Shown here piece after piece: positions 43,401 through 50,966 of a stretch of 64,000 nt of DNA. Numbering within the stretch: position 1 is the stretch's first letter; each line of letters starts with the position of its first letter. Source of the stretch: Methylococcus sp. EFPC2. Its GTDB lineage: Bacteria; Pseudomonadota; Gammaproteobacteria; Methylococcales; Methylococcaceae. Made by a program: the position numbers and the translations under genes. Where the stretch lies: assembly GCF_016925495.1 (NCBI RefSeq), contig NZ_CP070491.1, positions 2,790,001 through 2,854,000 of the forward strand. Reading direction: 5' to 3'. The notes beneath the pieces were generated by a model that saw only the letters and a list, made by a program, of their open reading frames with translations, had not been told where the DNA came from and ran no database searches.

Positions 43401-44158
43401 TCCCATGCCAGGCCGAGCCGGTCAGACAAGGTAACCAGACTGCTTTCGTAGCGATGTTCCAGCCGGGTTTGCTCTTCGGCCAGGCTGAGCCAATCGTCGA
43501 AAGACACCTTATCGACCAGCGACAATCCGCCCCGCTCCGCGGCAACCCGCCCGGACGCATCGAGGTATTGGGGAGCGCCTGCCTCGGGATGGTCGATCTG
43601 CCCGAGAAAACGGCGTTCGATATCGCCCCGGCTCTGCTCCAGCAAGGTCAAGGCGTCGAAAAACTCGGCCTGAGCCGCATTGGAGGGCGCTTTATCCGCC
43701 GCCTTGATGAGGGGCTGCCGGATGTCGGCGAAAAACGCGTCCAACACCGGCCGGACGATCATCTGCAAGTCTTGTTCGCAGCGTCGACGGATGGCTTCCG
43801 CCTCACCATGACCGGACGCGTGTTGGGCGCGACTCCGAGCGGCAGTATCCCGGTGCAAGGCCCGTACGGCCGCCGCAGCCGAAACGGGTTCCCGGAAGGC
43901 CAAGCCGACCCCTTGGGGGCTGACATGGGAGATGAGGCCTGCCAGTTGGAAGCTATGAGCATCGGCAGTCAGGCGAATTTCTACTTCGCGGACGGACAGG
44001 GCGCTCACCGTCTCGAGCGCCGGTCCGCCGCCCGCCAGCCACAGGAGCACACCGCCCTCGCAGAAATTTCGGATTTCGCCTGCCAGTTTGGCGACGCCGG
44101 GCAGGAATAGCGTTGCTTGCGCCACGGTGGCATGGCGCTCATATCGACGTTTGTTCAT
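40418..44158 (-). CDS. PilZ-DUF1631-GGDEF-EAL signalling protein
   Basis: A 1246-residue cytoplasmic protein. The N-terminus (RRYERHATVAQATLFLPG ...) resembles a PilZ c-di-GMP-binding fold, followed by a long helical DUF1631 region with a Pro/Ala-rich linker. The GGDEF domain begins near THDPITGLANRKEFIRRLE, but its active-site loop reads RMGDHAF (about residue 899) instead of RxGGDEF, so cyclase activity is unlikely. The EAL domain keeps EILLGL (a variant EAL), SINLSGQSL, FEVTETAAIG, LDDFGSGSSSYGYLK, LKIDGSFV and IAEYVES, so phosphodiesterase activity is plausible. ATG 44158 gives MNKRRYER; an open extension to 44239 adds no recognisable sequence. GspE follows directly. Confidence 0.85.
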   Translation of the reverse strand: MNKRRYERHATVAQATLFLPGVAKLAGEIRNFCEGGVLLWLAGGGPALETVSALSVREVEIRLTADAHSFQLAGLISHVSPQGVGLAFREPVSAAAAVRALHRDTAARSRAQHASGHGEAEAIRRRCEQDLQMIVRPVLDAFFADIRQPLIKAADKAPSNAAQAEFFDALTLLEQSRGDIERRFLGQIDHPEAGAPQYLDASGRVAAERGGLSLVDKVSFDDWLSLAEEQTRLEHRYESSLVTLSDRLGLAWDASVPGQRHPLGPAVLLEAFRVGLNGLDFSVPARRVIYAAFARALVPQLANLYVGLLERTSALASTIQPRAVHRASAHAPEQPAAPVVPERVAESQHEKSTPQPYTPAPAVPAKHNPGPLDAASLLMTLTAPAQGGVAPQAVQQAPAGAVSPAALQAALREIQHRKLAQQVDYLAPHVLETELSQALAASGQAGLQPNDENKQAMDVLGALLDNTLKEESLAADIKRYLQVLQIPLLEGALATPGLMHMETHPARDVLNVLDHFSLAADDRGEIKWPQLKHALDEITQRIARESAGRPDVLISARAELEKLAEPLIKARDLRLERLRETCAARQRTEDSHRAVERAIDARLGGKYVARVLPELLEAGWRRWLILAALRHGVESGEWRRAIQVVDQLQIWLDRDHPRERLPASDVHRLLDYIDEQLVYVCPDQVKQNHIIEVLADLLLGVGEAGERAEPEWVFIPVPPKSAEPEPEEDAIVRRFRVGDWFKFALTPDSWTPAQLTWMDGNPRRCVFVNRRGAKVLELTAGELSRYLQENKAVESDSLDAPLMERTTGALIQSMQDKLRYQATHDPITGLANRKEFIRRLERTQMDGAGMNAQATLGLVDIAQFRVINNLCGMEAGDRLLRETGELIGAHLGAHVPLARMGDHAFGFWLSGVDRREGQAQAESLLGVLSDFHFRWGEHNFAPGAHIGLAAFVPPGSIHTVLKQADAAFVTAKEQGHNNIHSYAEDDAALKVQAQQLDWAGRIDRLLAEDSLFVRCQLIAPVFPERDSHSHYEILLGLRDEEGRVVPPYDFVVAAERWKRMPEIDRWQVHSAFEWIRRNRAQFDAVGGFSINLSGQSLTSLSFLEFLQGELLAADWPLGKITFEVTETAAIGEFGEAVKFIRQIRRYGCKFSLDDFGSGSSSYGYLKNLHVDYLKIDGSFVKDLADSPIDYAMVKSMNEIGHSLGMKTIAEYVESEAILEKLREIGVDYSQGYHTGQPRPLAELTVS

Positions 44159-44335
44159 GAGACATCCCGGTAACAATGTTCCCTTGCCGGCGTTTAGAAC
44201 CGGACGAACGAACGGCGTCGACTCGACTACCCCATGCAACTGCGGTAGGCCAGCCGCCTCGCCCCACTATAACTTAGCCAACTTGCCGGCGCTGTGTAAA
44301 AATACCGCGCGTTCTGCCCGGCCTGCCCGCAACGC

Positions 44336-44362
44336 GCAACTTTTCCCCGCGACCGTGTCTAA
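44336..44362 (+). promoter_or_regulatory. Possible ECF-sigma promoter of the hvfABC-like cluster
   Basis: GCAACTT (44336-44342) and GTCTAA (44357-44362) are 14 bp apart, resembling the GGAACTT-N15-GTCTAA pattern of RpoE/ECF sigma factors. It lies 51 bp before the precursor gene. Related hvf clusters are often under ECF control, but the match is imperfect and no sigma gene is adjacent. The remaining part of the 255-bp divergent gap shows no clear sigma70 promoter. Confidence 0.35.
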
Positions 44363-44413
44363 CCGGAGCGTGACGCTACCCCCTTAGTTCACCACACGAG
44401 AGGTTAATCTCCC

Positions 44414-44758
44414 ATGAAGAAACTCGACAAAAAACCGCTGGCCGCCCTCGTCGGCGCTACCTTCGTCGGCACCTTGTCGGCCGGCGTGGTCACCGCGGCA
44501 GAAAATCCCTTCGCCCTGAAGGAACTGAACTCCGGTTACAACCAGGTCGCCGCCGCCGAAACCGCCAAGGAAAAGAAGGAAACCGCCTGCGGCGAAGGCA
44601 AGTGCGGCGCCGAGATGATGAAGCAACACGACATGAAATGCGGCGCCGGCATGACGGGAGCGAAAGACGATAAGGCCGCGCTCAAGAAAGCGACCGAAAG
44701 CAAGTGCGCCGGAATGACTACGGACAAGGCGCCGGCTCAACCTCCCAAAGCGCCCTGA
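44414..44758 (+). CDS. HvfA-like Cys-containing RiPP precursor (predicted metallophore)
   Basis: A 114-residue exported peptide: Sec signal with core LAALVGATFVGTLSAGVV and cleavage near residue 28, then the ENPFALKELNSGYNQVA segment seen in HvfA-type precursors, then a low-complexity Lys/Ala/Glu/Gly tail. The tail holds four cysteines in CGEGKCG, MKCGAG and SKCAGM contexts; EGKCG is the motif known in Haemophilus HvfA to be converted to an oxazolone/thioamide copper ligand. The maturase genes follow after 8 bp. The precursor call is firm from context; the actual modification is inferred. Confidence 0.85.
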   Translation: MKKLDKKPLAALVGATFVGTLSAGVVTAAENPFALKELNSGYNQVAAAETAKEKKETACGEGKCGAEMMKQHDMKCGAGMTGAKDDKAALKKATESKCAGMTTDKAPAQPPKAP

Positions 44759-44766
44759 GTTAGGCG

Positions 44767-45651
44767 ATGATCGGGCCGGTTATCCGGCCTGCTTTTACCG
44801 CCATGAAACCGGGACTGACATCGATACGCGGCGCGGGCTTGGGATTGCGCCGTGTTTTCGCGGCAGAAATCGTCGCTCACCCGCCCGCGCGGGTCGACTT
44901 CTACGAAGTCGCGCCGGAAAACTGGATGCATGTCGGCGGCCGGTTGGGGAAGCAGTTCCGCGCCCTGACCGAGGCCCACACCATCGTCTGCCATGGCTTG
45001 TCGCTATCGCTGGGCGGCACGGCGGCCCTGGACGAAGAGTTTCTAGGCGATCTGCGCGATTTCCTCATCCTCCATGGAATCGGGATCTACAGCGAACACC
45101 TGAGCTACTGCGGCGATGACGGCCTGCTCTACGACCTCATGCCCATCCCTTTCACCGAAGAAGCCGTGATCCATACGGCCCGCCGCATCCGCCACACTCA
45201 GGAAATACTCGAGCGGCGCATCGCCATCGAAAATATCTCGTACTACGCGGCACCGGGCCAGGAAATGGCCGAGATCGACTTCCTCAACGCCGTGCTGCAA
45301 GAGGCCGATTGCGACCTGTTGCTGGACATCAACAACATCCACGTCAACGCGGTCAACCACGCTTACGACGCCGCACGATTCCTCGCCCGCATACCGGCCG
45401 ACCGCATCGTCTACGCCCACATCGCCGGCCACTACGTGCAGGCGCCCGACTTACTGGTCGACACCCACGGCGCGCCGGTGATCGACCCGGTTTGGGCCTT
45501 GCTGGAGCAAGCCTACGCCCTCCACGGTGTATTCCCCACCCTGCTGGAGCGTGACTTCAACATTCCGCCGCTGGCCGACCTGCTGGCCGAAGTGGACACC
45601 ATCCACGCCATACAGCAAAACGCGATGACACCGCTTCGCCGCCATGGCTGA
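44767..45651 (+). CDS. HvfB-like MNIO maturase (DUF692)
   Basis: A multinuclear non-heme iron oxidative enzyme of the DUF692 TIM-barrel family, about 294 residues. Metal-ligand motifs are visible in order: [63 protein letters not shown] and [10 protein letters not shown]. These enzymes oxidise cysteines of RiPP precursors. ATG 44767 is only 8 bp after the precursor stop; ATG 44803 ([17 protein letters not shown]) is an alternative that fits the family N-terminus. The 3' end overlaps the next gene by 8 bp. Confidence 0.9.
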   Translation: MIGPVIRPAFTAMKPGLTSIRGAGLGLRRVFAAEIVAHPPARVDFYEVAPENWMHVGGRLGKQFRALTEAHTIVCHGLSLSLGGTAALDEEFLGDLRDFLILHGIGIYSEHLSYCGDDGLLYDLMPIPFTEEAVIHTARRIRHTQEILERRIAIENISYYAAPGQEMAEIDFLNAVLQEADCDLLLDINNIHVNAVNHAYDAARFLARIPADRIVYAHIAGHYVQAPDLLVDTHGAPVIDPVWALLEQAYALHGVFPTLLERDFNIPPLADLLAEVDTIHAIQQNAMTPLRRHG

Positions 45652-46399
45652 CACCGGTTTCCGGCACACCCAACAGGCATTCACCGCCTATCTACGCAAC
45701 CCGGCGCGGCAAGCACCGCCGGAGGACGTGGCTCCCGAGCGCATCGGACTCTACCGGGAGCTATTCCTCAATAATGTATTAAGCGCCCTGGAAAGCGGTT
45801 TCCCGGTGCTGAATCAGACGTTGGAGTCCGAGTCATGGCAGGCTTTGGCGGAAGACTTCTTCGCCCGCCACCGCAGCCGCACACCTTATTTCTACGGCAT
45901 ACCGGAAGAATTCCTGCGCTACCTGCACGACGAGCGGGAAGGCCAGGTCGACGATCCGCCCTACCTGCTCGAACTGGCGCATTACGAATGGGTGGAACTA
46001 GCACTGGCCATCGCCACGGACGACGCGCCGGAGGAACGACCGGAATTGGCCGAGAACCCGCTAAACGCCGTCATCGCGCTGTCCCCCGTCGCCTGGCCGC
46101 TCGCCTACCGCTTTCCGGTCCAGCGCATCGGCCGCGACTACCGACCGCAACAGCCGCCCGCCGTATCCACTTGCCTTGCGGTCTACCGCGACCGCAGCGA
46201 CCGGGTACACTTCCTTGAGTTGGCTCCGCTCACCTACCGCTTGCTTCAACTCCTGCAGGAACAGGGCCCGCTCCCGTCGGCGGACTGTTTCGCACGCCTC
46301 GCGGACGAAGCGGGTCTGTCCGACCCCCACGCGCTGCTCGAGCATGGCCAGGGTTTGTTGCGTGACTTGCACGCGCGCGGCGTGATCGGACTGGCATAA
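45644..46399 (+). CDS. HvfC-like RiPP maturation partner (DUF2063)
   Basis: A 251-residue protein with the N-terminal DUF2063 domain ([62 protein letters not shown]) and a C-terminal region that in this family acts as the precursor-recognition element and partners the MNIO enzyme. It overlaps hvfB by 8 bp, so the two are made together. The DoxX-like hvfD found in other clusters is absent; unrelated genes follow. Confidence 0.88.
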   Translation: MADTGFRHTQQAFTAYLRNPARQAPPEDVAPERIGLYRELFLNNVLSALESGFPVLNQTLESESWQALAEDFFARHRSRTPYFYGIPEEFLRYLHDEREGQVDDPPYLLELAHYEWVELALAIATDDAPEERPELAENPLNAVIALSPVAWPLAYRFPVQRIGRDYRPQQPPAVSTCLAVYRDRSDRVHFLELAPLTYRLLQLLQEQGPLPSADCFARLADEAGLSDPHALLEHGQGLLRDLHARGVIGLA

Positions 46400-46552
46400 G
46401 CATCTCGCTCGCCAGCGTGCGCCCACGTCCCGTCGCCCCCTGAGACGGCACGAGACAGTTGCCGGATGGAAACGGCTACGCCCGCCCTTGCTTTTCCTCA
46501 CACGCGCTAGGATTATTCTCCCGCCTGTCGATTCAATTCAGAGGAGACGACC

Positions 46553-46813
46553 ATGAACATCCCGAGTGAGATAACAAAACTGAGAGACGGCTTGCTGCAG
46601 CAGCGCGACGAACTCAAAGTGCAACTGAATCTGGCACGGATGGAGGCGAGGGAAGAGTGGGAGAAAGCGGAGGCGAAACTGGAGCAACTGGCCGATAAGG
46701 TCGAAGGTGTTGGCGCCGAAGCCAAGGATGCCTCGGAAGATATCTGGGAAAGCGCGAAATCATTGGGCGAAGAAATCAAAAACGCCTACGAGCGCATCAA
46801 AAAACAGCTTTGA
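46553..46813 (+). CDS. Small coiled-coil protein of unknown function
   Basis: An 86-residue highly charged helical protein (QLNLARMEAREEWEKAEAKL, KDASEDIWESAKSLGEEIK) without signal peptide or cysteines. Start ATG 46553 has GAGGAGACGACC upstream, a strong ribosome-binding site. Similar small apolipoprotein-like helical proteins are common and may respond to envelope or osmotic stress, but no function is established. Confidence 0.75.
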   Translation: MNIPSEITKLRDGLLQQRDELKVQLNLARMEAREEWEKAEAKLEQLADKVEGVGAEAKDASEDIWESAKSLGEEIKNAYERIKKQL

Positions 46814-46861
46814 ATCCATCTTCCGAGCGGGCCGGCATCCCCGGCCCGTCGGACTTACACG

Positions 46862-47047
46862 TCAGCAGCAACGTTTCACGCCACTCCACTTGCGATCCAC
46901 CTCGGCCTGCTGGAATGCCGCTCGCGAAAGCGGCGCTCCTTCAGAAGGGTGATGGACCTGCCAATGAGCCAGGTAGCGCTCGTAAGCGTCGTCCCCGCTC
47001 ACTCGGCGCAAGCCCTGCCAAAACGATTTAAGCCAACGTATCACCAT
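46862..47047 (-). CDS. YbdD/YjiX family small protein
   Basis: A 61-residue protein with the family pattern: MVIRWLKSFWQGLRRVSGDD, YERYLAHWQVHHP, APLSRAAFQQAEVDRKW and a cysteine-ended C-terminus. ATG 47047 matches family starts better than the longer reading to 47077. YbdD normally follows the pyruvate/peptide transporter cstA/btsT and modulates it; no such transporter is in the window, so this is an orphan copy. Confidence 0.8.
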   Translation of the reverse strand: MVIRWLKSFWQGLRRVSGDDAYERYLAHWQVHHPSEGAPLSRAAFQQAEVDRKWSGVKRCC

Positions 47048-47110
47048 GGGCCCCGAAACCTCCCGACTTGAGGCCATAGCTTAACGCGAAACCCATTCCT
47101 AATGGGTGAT

Positions 47111-47482
47111 TTAGCCCTTACCCGGGAACAAGCCCACCGAACCCGGCTTGATCCGTTTGCACGTCACCACGACATCTTCCAGATGGCATTGGAATTTGCC
47201 GGTGTCATTGCCGCCGCACTCATTGCAAACCACTTTTCCGGTGCTCTTGGTTTCGGAAACATGCCAGCCGTATCCCTGGACCTCGCAAAAAACCTTGGTG
47301 TGTTTCTTGATGTTGTACGCATCCTCGGCTTGAGCGGCGGACTCGGCCTGAGTGGCGCATTTCTGCGGCGGCAATGTATTCGCGGCGAGATCCCTGTACA
47401 CATAGTCTGCGGCGGACGAAATCCCGGCAAACCCGAGACAGGCGAGGAACAACGCGATCGTTGCAATTCTTGTTTTAATCAT
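47111..47482 (-). CDS. Exported Cys-rich hypothetical protein
   Basis: A 123-residue protein with a Sec signal (MIKTRIATIALFLACLGFAG, cleavage after ISSAA). The mature part has six cysteines (KCATQ, FCEVQ, VCNECGG, FQCHLE, TCKRI) suited to disulfides or metal binding. ATG 47482 is preceded by GAGGT at 7 bp, better than the start at 47506. I do not recognise the family. It is the last of a small minus-strand group divergent from haoA. Confidence 0.65.
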   Translation of the reverse strand: MIKTRIATIALFLACLGFAGISSAADYVYRDLAANTLPPQKCATQAESAAQAEDAYNIKKHTKVFCEVQGYGWHVSETKSTGKVVCNECGGNDTGKFQCHLEDVVVTCKRIKPGSVGLFPGKG

Positions 47483-47525
47483 TTTTATACCTCGGCGATA
47501 AAACATGGATAGCCGCTAATACGGC

Positions 47526-47711
47526 CTAGTAATCTTTCAAGATGCGAATATTCATCTTGGCCGATTCTTCATTTTGCTGCTGCTGTATCGGCTCGTATTT
47601 TTCGGTTTCGCTTTGCTTGACCATCAGGATCACGCCCACCAAGGCGATCGTGACGACGGCAACATATAACCAAAAATAATCTCTCTCCTGCGGCACGTGT
47701 TCTGCGCTCAT
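47526..47711 (-). CDS. Small single-span membrane protein
   Basis: A 61-residue protein with one transmembrane helix (FWLYVAVVTIALVGVILMV) and a polar C-terminal tail rich in Glu and Gln. A GAGGTG ribosome-binding site lies 6 bp before ATG 47711. It resembles the small accessory subunits often encoded beside respiratory complexes, but no family is recognised. Gap to the following Cys-rich gene is 43 bp. Confidence 0.6.
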   Translation of the reverse strand: MSAEHVPQERDYFWLYVAVVTIALVGVILMVKQSETEKYEPIQQQQNEESAKMNIRILKDY

Positions 47712-47815
47712 ATCGGCACCTCGATGTAGTTTTTATTTGGAATGCTCTATCGTGAAATTGCAGGACCTGAGGTCCCGCCCGAACTCGCGTCACCCAGCCT
47801 CCTTGCCCGACGGAG

Positions 47816-47998
47816 TTACTCTCCGGACTCGACATTGCGCAGGCCCGGTCGCCCGTGCAGGCCCCTCCCTGTTCCGGGCCGGTACGCCCGCTGTAAATCC
47901 GACTCGCCGTCCATGCTTTTGGTACAGCGATCTCCTCGATACGTCCCCTCACCCGGCCAAGCCTTTTTCCAGGCGTTGTTCTCTACGGCTTGCGTCAT
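47816..47998 (-). CDS. Possible 60-residue hypothetical protein
   Basis: Begins MTQAVENNAWKKAWPGEG and has a GGAG ribosome-binding site seven bases before ATG 47998. The sequence is Gly/Arg-rich without membrane segment or recognisable motif (one cysteine). It would be the first gene of the minus group that diverges from haoA. Other frames over this stretch are also open, so I hold it only tentatively. Confidence 0.35.
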   Translation of the reverse strand: MTQAVENNAWKKAWPGEGTYRGDRCTKSMDGESDLQRAYRPGTGRGLHGRPGLRNVESGE

Positions 47999-48255
47999 TT
48001 TTTTCTCCGCTAGAGGTTGAACTAAGCCTCGGCCGGCCCTTGCGCCCGACCAAGGTATCGCGACGAAACAACCTACACGCCATCTTGTATCGCGTCAATA
48101 CTGTGATCAAAATTAGGGCGCCGCATGTCGGCCAAGATTTCGAGGCAGAACAACGAGAAAGATCTAACAGATTGAAATAACAGAGATTATTTACAGGCCT
48201 AGCGAATTTCGGATCGGCTGCTGGGGAGCGAAACCTCTTTCTCGAGATGGTTGTA

Positions 48256-48284
48256 TTGACCCAAAACGTTAACATGGGAATAAT
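48256..48284 (+). promoter_or_regulatory. Sigma70-like promoter of haoAB
   Basis: TTGACC (48256-48261) and AATAAT (48279-48284) with a 17-bp spacer, about 38 bp before the haoA ATG. A GGGGGAGAAC ribosome-binding site precedes the start codon. The spacer carries an AACGTT palindrome (48266-48271) and GTTAAC, which could serve a regulator, but this is speculative. The rest of 47999-48255 has no supported feature. Confidence 0.65.
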
Positions 48285-48322
48285 GGCGGCCGCCGATCGG
48301 ACGCCGATCCCAGGGGGAGAAC

Positions 48323-49939
48323 ATGAATTACAAAACCATAAGCAGACTATTTTTTTGGGCGCTGGCGCTCACGCTGGCGTTCGCCTCAATCGCCCGGGCG
48401 GCCACGCCCGACATTCAGGACCTGAAGAGCAGTTACTACAAGGACCATCCCGGCAAGGGGAAACACGGTCAGTACTGGGAACCGATCCCGATCCAGAAAT
48501 ACTGGAATCCCAAGGATTTCTATAAGCCGCCAGCTACAGTGCAGGGCGAAAAGACCAGCGCGGAATGTACGACCTGTCATCAGGCACTGACTCCCGGCGC
48601 TTACCACGCCTGGAAGACCAGCGTGCACGCCAACCTGGACAACATCCGCAACCTGAGCAACGGCGCGGACGCCCGCTACTACAAGAAACAAAAGCTGGAA
48701 GAAGTCGAGCAGAACCTGCGCAAGCAGGGGCTGCTGGCCGAAGGCGAACCGCTCAAGGAAGTCGGCTGTATCGACTGTCACGGCGGCGTCGGCGCCAAAT
48801 CGGTCGACCACGGCAAGAAGCTGGTGATGCCGGACCGCGCCGCCTGCGGCACCTGCCACGTCGACCAGTTCGCGGAATCCGAAGCGGAGAAGAAGCAGGA
48901 ATGGCCGCAAGGCCAATGGCCCAAGGGACACCCTTCGCATGCCCAGGACTGGAAAGCCAACGTCGAAACGGCCATCTGGGCCGGCATGCCGGAGCGCGAA
49001 ATCGCCCAGGGCTGCGACATGTGCCATTACCAGCAGAACAAGTGCGACGGCTGCCACACCCGGCACAGCTTCTCGGTCGCCGAGGCCCGCCAGCCGGAAG
49101 CCTGCGCCACCTGCCACAACGGCGTCGACCACAACGAATACGAAAACTTCCAGCTATCCAAGCACGGCACGATTTATCAGACCCTGGGCAAGGCCAAGTG
49201 GAATTTCGAAGCGCAGTTGAAGGATGCCGTGACCAAGGGCGGCTATACCGCGCCGACCTGCCAGTACTGCCACTTCGAATTCGAGGGCGAGTTCTCCCAC
49301 AACCTGGTGCGCAAGGTGCGCTGGGGCTTCAACCCGACGACTGCCATCGCCGACAACCTGAACCACCCCTGGTTCCAGGACCGCAAGGAAGCCTGGCAGA
49401 AGACCTGCGAGAACTGCCATTCCGCCAGCTTCGCGGAGGCCTATCTGACCACGGCCGACAAGGGCACGATCTCCGGCCTCAAGGTCGAGCAGGAAGCCAA
49501 GAAGGTGGTCGAAGCGCTACATAAGGACGGCCTGTTGCCCGGCCAGAAAACCAACCGCCCTGCCCCGCCCGCACCGGAAAAAGACGCCGCCGGCGGTTTC
49601 TTCCAGTTGTTCTGGGCCAAGGGCAATAACCCGAGCGCGGTCGAGCGCGTGCATGCCGACATGTGGGAGCACGACCTGATCAAGCTGTACAAGGGCCTGT
49701 TCCACGCCAATCCGGGCGGGTTCACCTACACCGAAGGCTGGTCCGAGTTGATGAAGGACTACACTCTGATCATGGACGAGAACACCAAGCTGCGCGAAGG
49801 CAAGAGCCACACCAGCCAGGCCGAACCGGAAGCCAAGTCGATACGCCAGGCCTTCATCGACGACTTGAGCAACCGCTACGTGCTGGGAACCGCCCTGGCC
49901 GGCGCAGGCATCATCGTGATCCGCCGCCGCAGACGCTAA
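48323..49939 (+). CDS. haoA: Octaheme hydroxylamine oxidoreductase HaoA
   Basis: A periplasmic multiheme cytochrome of 538 residues that oxidises hydroxylamine. There is a Sec signal (FFWALALTLAFASIARA) and exactly eight CxxCH heme motifs between about residues 82 and 366: CTTCH, CIDCH, CGTCH, CDMCH, CDGCH, CATCH, CQYCH and CENCH. The tyrosine-rich segment after the last heme (FTYTEGWSELMKDYTLIMDE) is where HAO enzymes carry the tyrosine cross-linked to the P460 heme; which Tyr it is I cannot fix. A C-terminal helix (LGTALAGAGIIVI) with an Arg tail would anchor it to the membrane. HaoB follows after 8 bp. Confidence 0.93.
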   Translation: MNYKTISRLFFWALALTLAFASIARAATPDIQDLKSSYYKDHPGKGKHGQYWEPIPIQKYWNPKDFYKPPATVQGEKTSAECTTCHQALTPGAYHAWKTSVHANLDNIRNLSNGADARYYKKQKLEEVEQNLRKQGLLAEGEPLKEVGCIDCHGGVGAKSVDHGKKLVMPDRAACGTCHVDQFAESEAEKKQEWPQGQWPKGHPSHAQDWKANVETAIWAGMPEREIAQGCDMCHYQQNKCDGCHTRHSFSVAEARQPEACATCHNGVDHNEYENFQLSKHGTIYQTLGKAKWNFEAQLKDAVTKGGYTAPTCQYCHFEFEGEFSHNLVRKVRWGFNPTTAIADNLNHPWFQDRKEAWQKTCENCHSASFAEAYLTTADKGTISGLKVEQEAKKVVEALHKDGLLPGQKTNRPAPPAPEKDAAGGFFQLFWAKGNNPSAVERVHADMWEHDLIKLYKGLFHANPGGFTYTEGWSELMKDYTLIMDENTKLREGKSHTSQAEPEAKSIRQAFIDDLSNRYVLGTALAGAGIIVIRRRRR

Positions 49940-49947
49940 AGGATCGC

Positions 49948-50949
49948 ATGGAGTCATCGAAAGTCGGGCGCCCAGGCTTCGGTCTCAAGACCGTCCTGGG
50001 CGCCGCCCTCATCCTGGCCGGCCTGGGCATCGCGCTGTTCGGCGTGCCGCCCTGGCCTTACCAGCACGATTTGAGCTTCAAACAAGTCGAGGAATTGAAG
50101 CCCGGCGATCCGGGCTTCCCGACCTTGAACGCATCCTACCCGGCGGAGAGCCTCCGCCGTTATCGCGTAACCCAGGGTGAAACGGCCTCGCTGACCCTGG
50201 ACGTGGTGCGCTACCGCAAGGATGGCGACACCCGCAGCGCGATTATTCATCTCGGCGACGAGCCATCCTCGTCTGCCCCGAACTCCAAAAAGATACGCCA
50301 AGAGCTGTGGACTTCCGCCATGGAAGCCGTCAACAAGCACACGGATGAAAAAGCCTTGTTTCTAAGCTGGTGGGACGACGCCCAGCGCATCGACTTCTCC
50401 ACCGGCCGCAACACCTGGACGCGGGTTCCCACCGCCGCGGCTTTCGGCGGCGACCCGGAAAAGCGTCTATGGGAAGCGGTGACGGGACCATACGCCGCGG
50501 ACGAAACGCGTCTGCGCCAACTGGCCAACTGGCTGGCCATGGATGCGGGTGCAGCGCTGGCCGAGATGGCCAAGGCACTGCCGGCCGACACGCCGGTCTA
50601 TTTTCTGGCCTGCCTGGACGATCTGGCCCGCGTGAGCGAGGTCGAAAGACTTTCCGGCAAAAAGCTGGGCTTCGAAGCCGCCCTATTCCCCGCCTCCGGC
50701 GACATGCACGGCCAGATCGCGGCCGTTAAGCGTTGGGCGGGCGAAAAAGGCAGCGGCAATTATCTGGTGCAACAGATACCCGGCCAGGGCATCCGCGCCT
50801 GGCGCATCACCGATGCCGCCACGGAAAACACGCTGCTCGCCAAGCTGCTGCCCTTCACCGGTTCGCTGGCCAATCCCGTTCCCGGACTCGAAACGGTCTA
50901 CCAATCCCCCTGGGGCGGCTATCTCACCATCTTTCAGTGGCAACGCTGA
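49948..50949 (+). CDS. haoB: Hydroxylamine oxidation protein HaoB
   Basis: A 333-residue protein encoded directly after haoA, as in methanotrophs and ammonia oxidisers. One N-terminal transmembrane helix (VLGAALILAGLGIALFG) is followed by a periplasmic domain with FLSWWDDAQRIDFSTGR and YLVQQIPGQGIRAWRI. Its precise role is unknown; it is taken to help HaoA assemble or anchor. ATG 49948 (MESSKVGRPGFGLKT) is 8 bp after the haoA stop. A transposon lies 17 bp after its stop. Confidence 0.9.
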   Translation: MESSKVGRPGFGLKTVLGAALILAGLGIALFGVPPWPYQHDLSFKQVEELKPGDPGFPTLNASYPAESLRRYRVTQGETASLTLDVVRYRKDGDTRSAIIHLGDEPSSSAPNSKKIRQELWTSAMEAVNKHTDEKALFLSWWDDAQRIDFSTGRNTWTRVPTAAAFGGDPEKRLWEAVTGPYAADETRLRQLANWLAMDAGAALAEMAKALPADTPVYFLACLDDLARVSEVERLSGKKLGFEAALFPASGDMHGQIAAVKRWAGEKGSGNYLVQQIPGQGIRAWRITDAATENTLLAKLLPFTGSLANPVPGLETVYQSPWGGYLTIFQWQR

Positions 50950-50966
50950 AATCCAATCCCGTCTTA

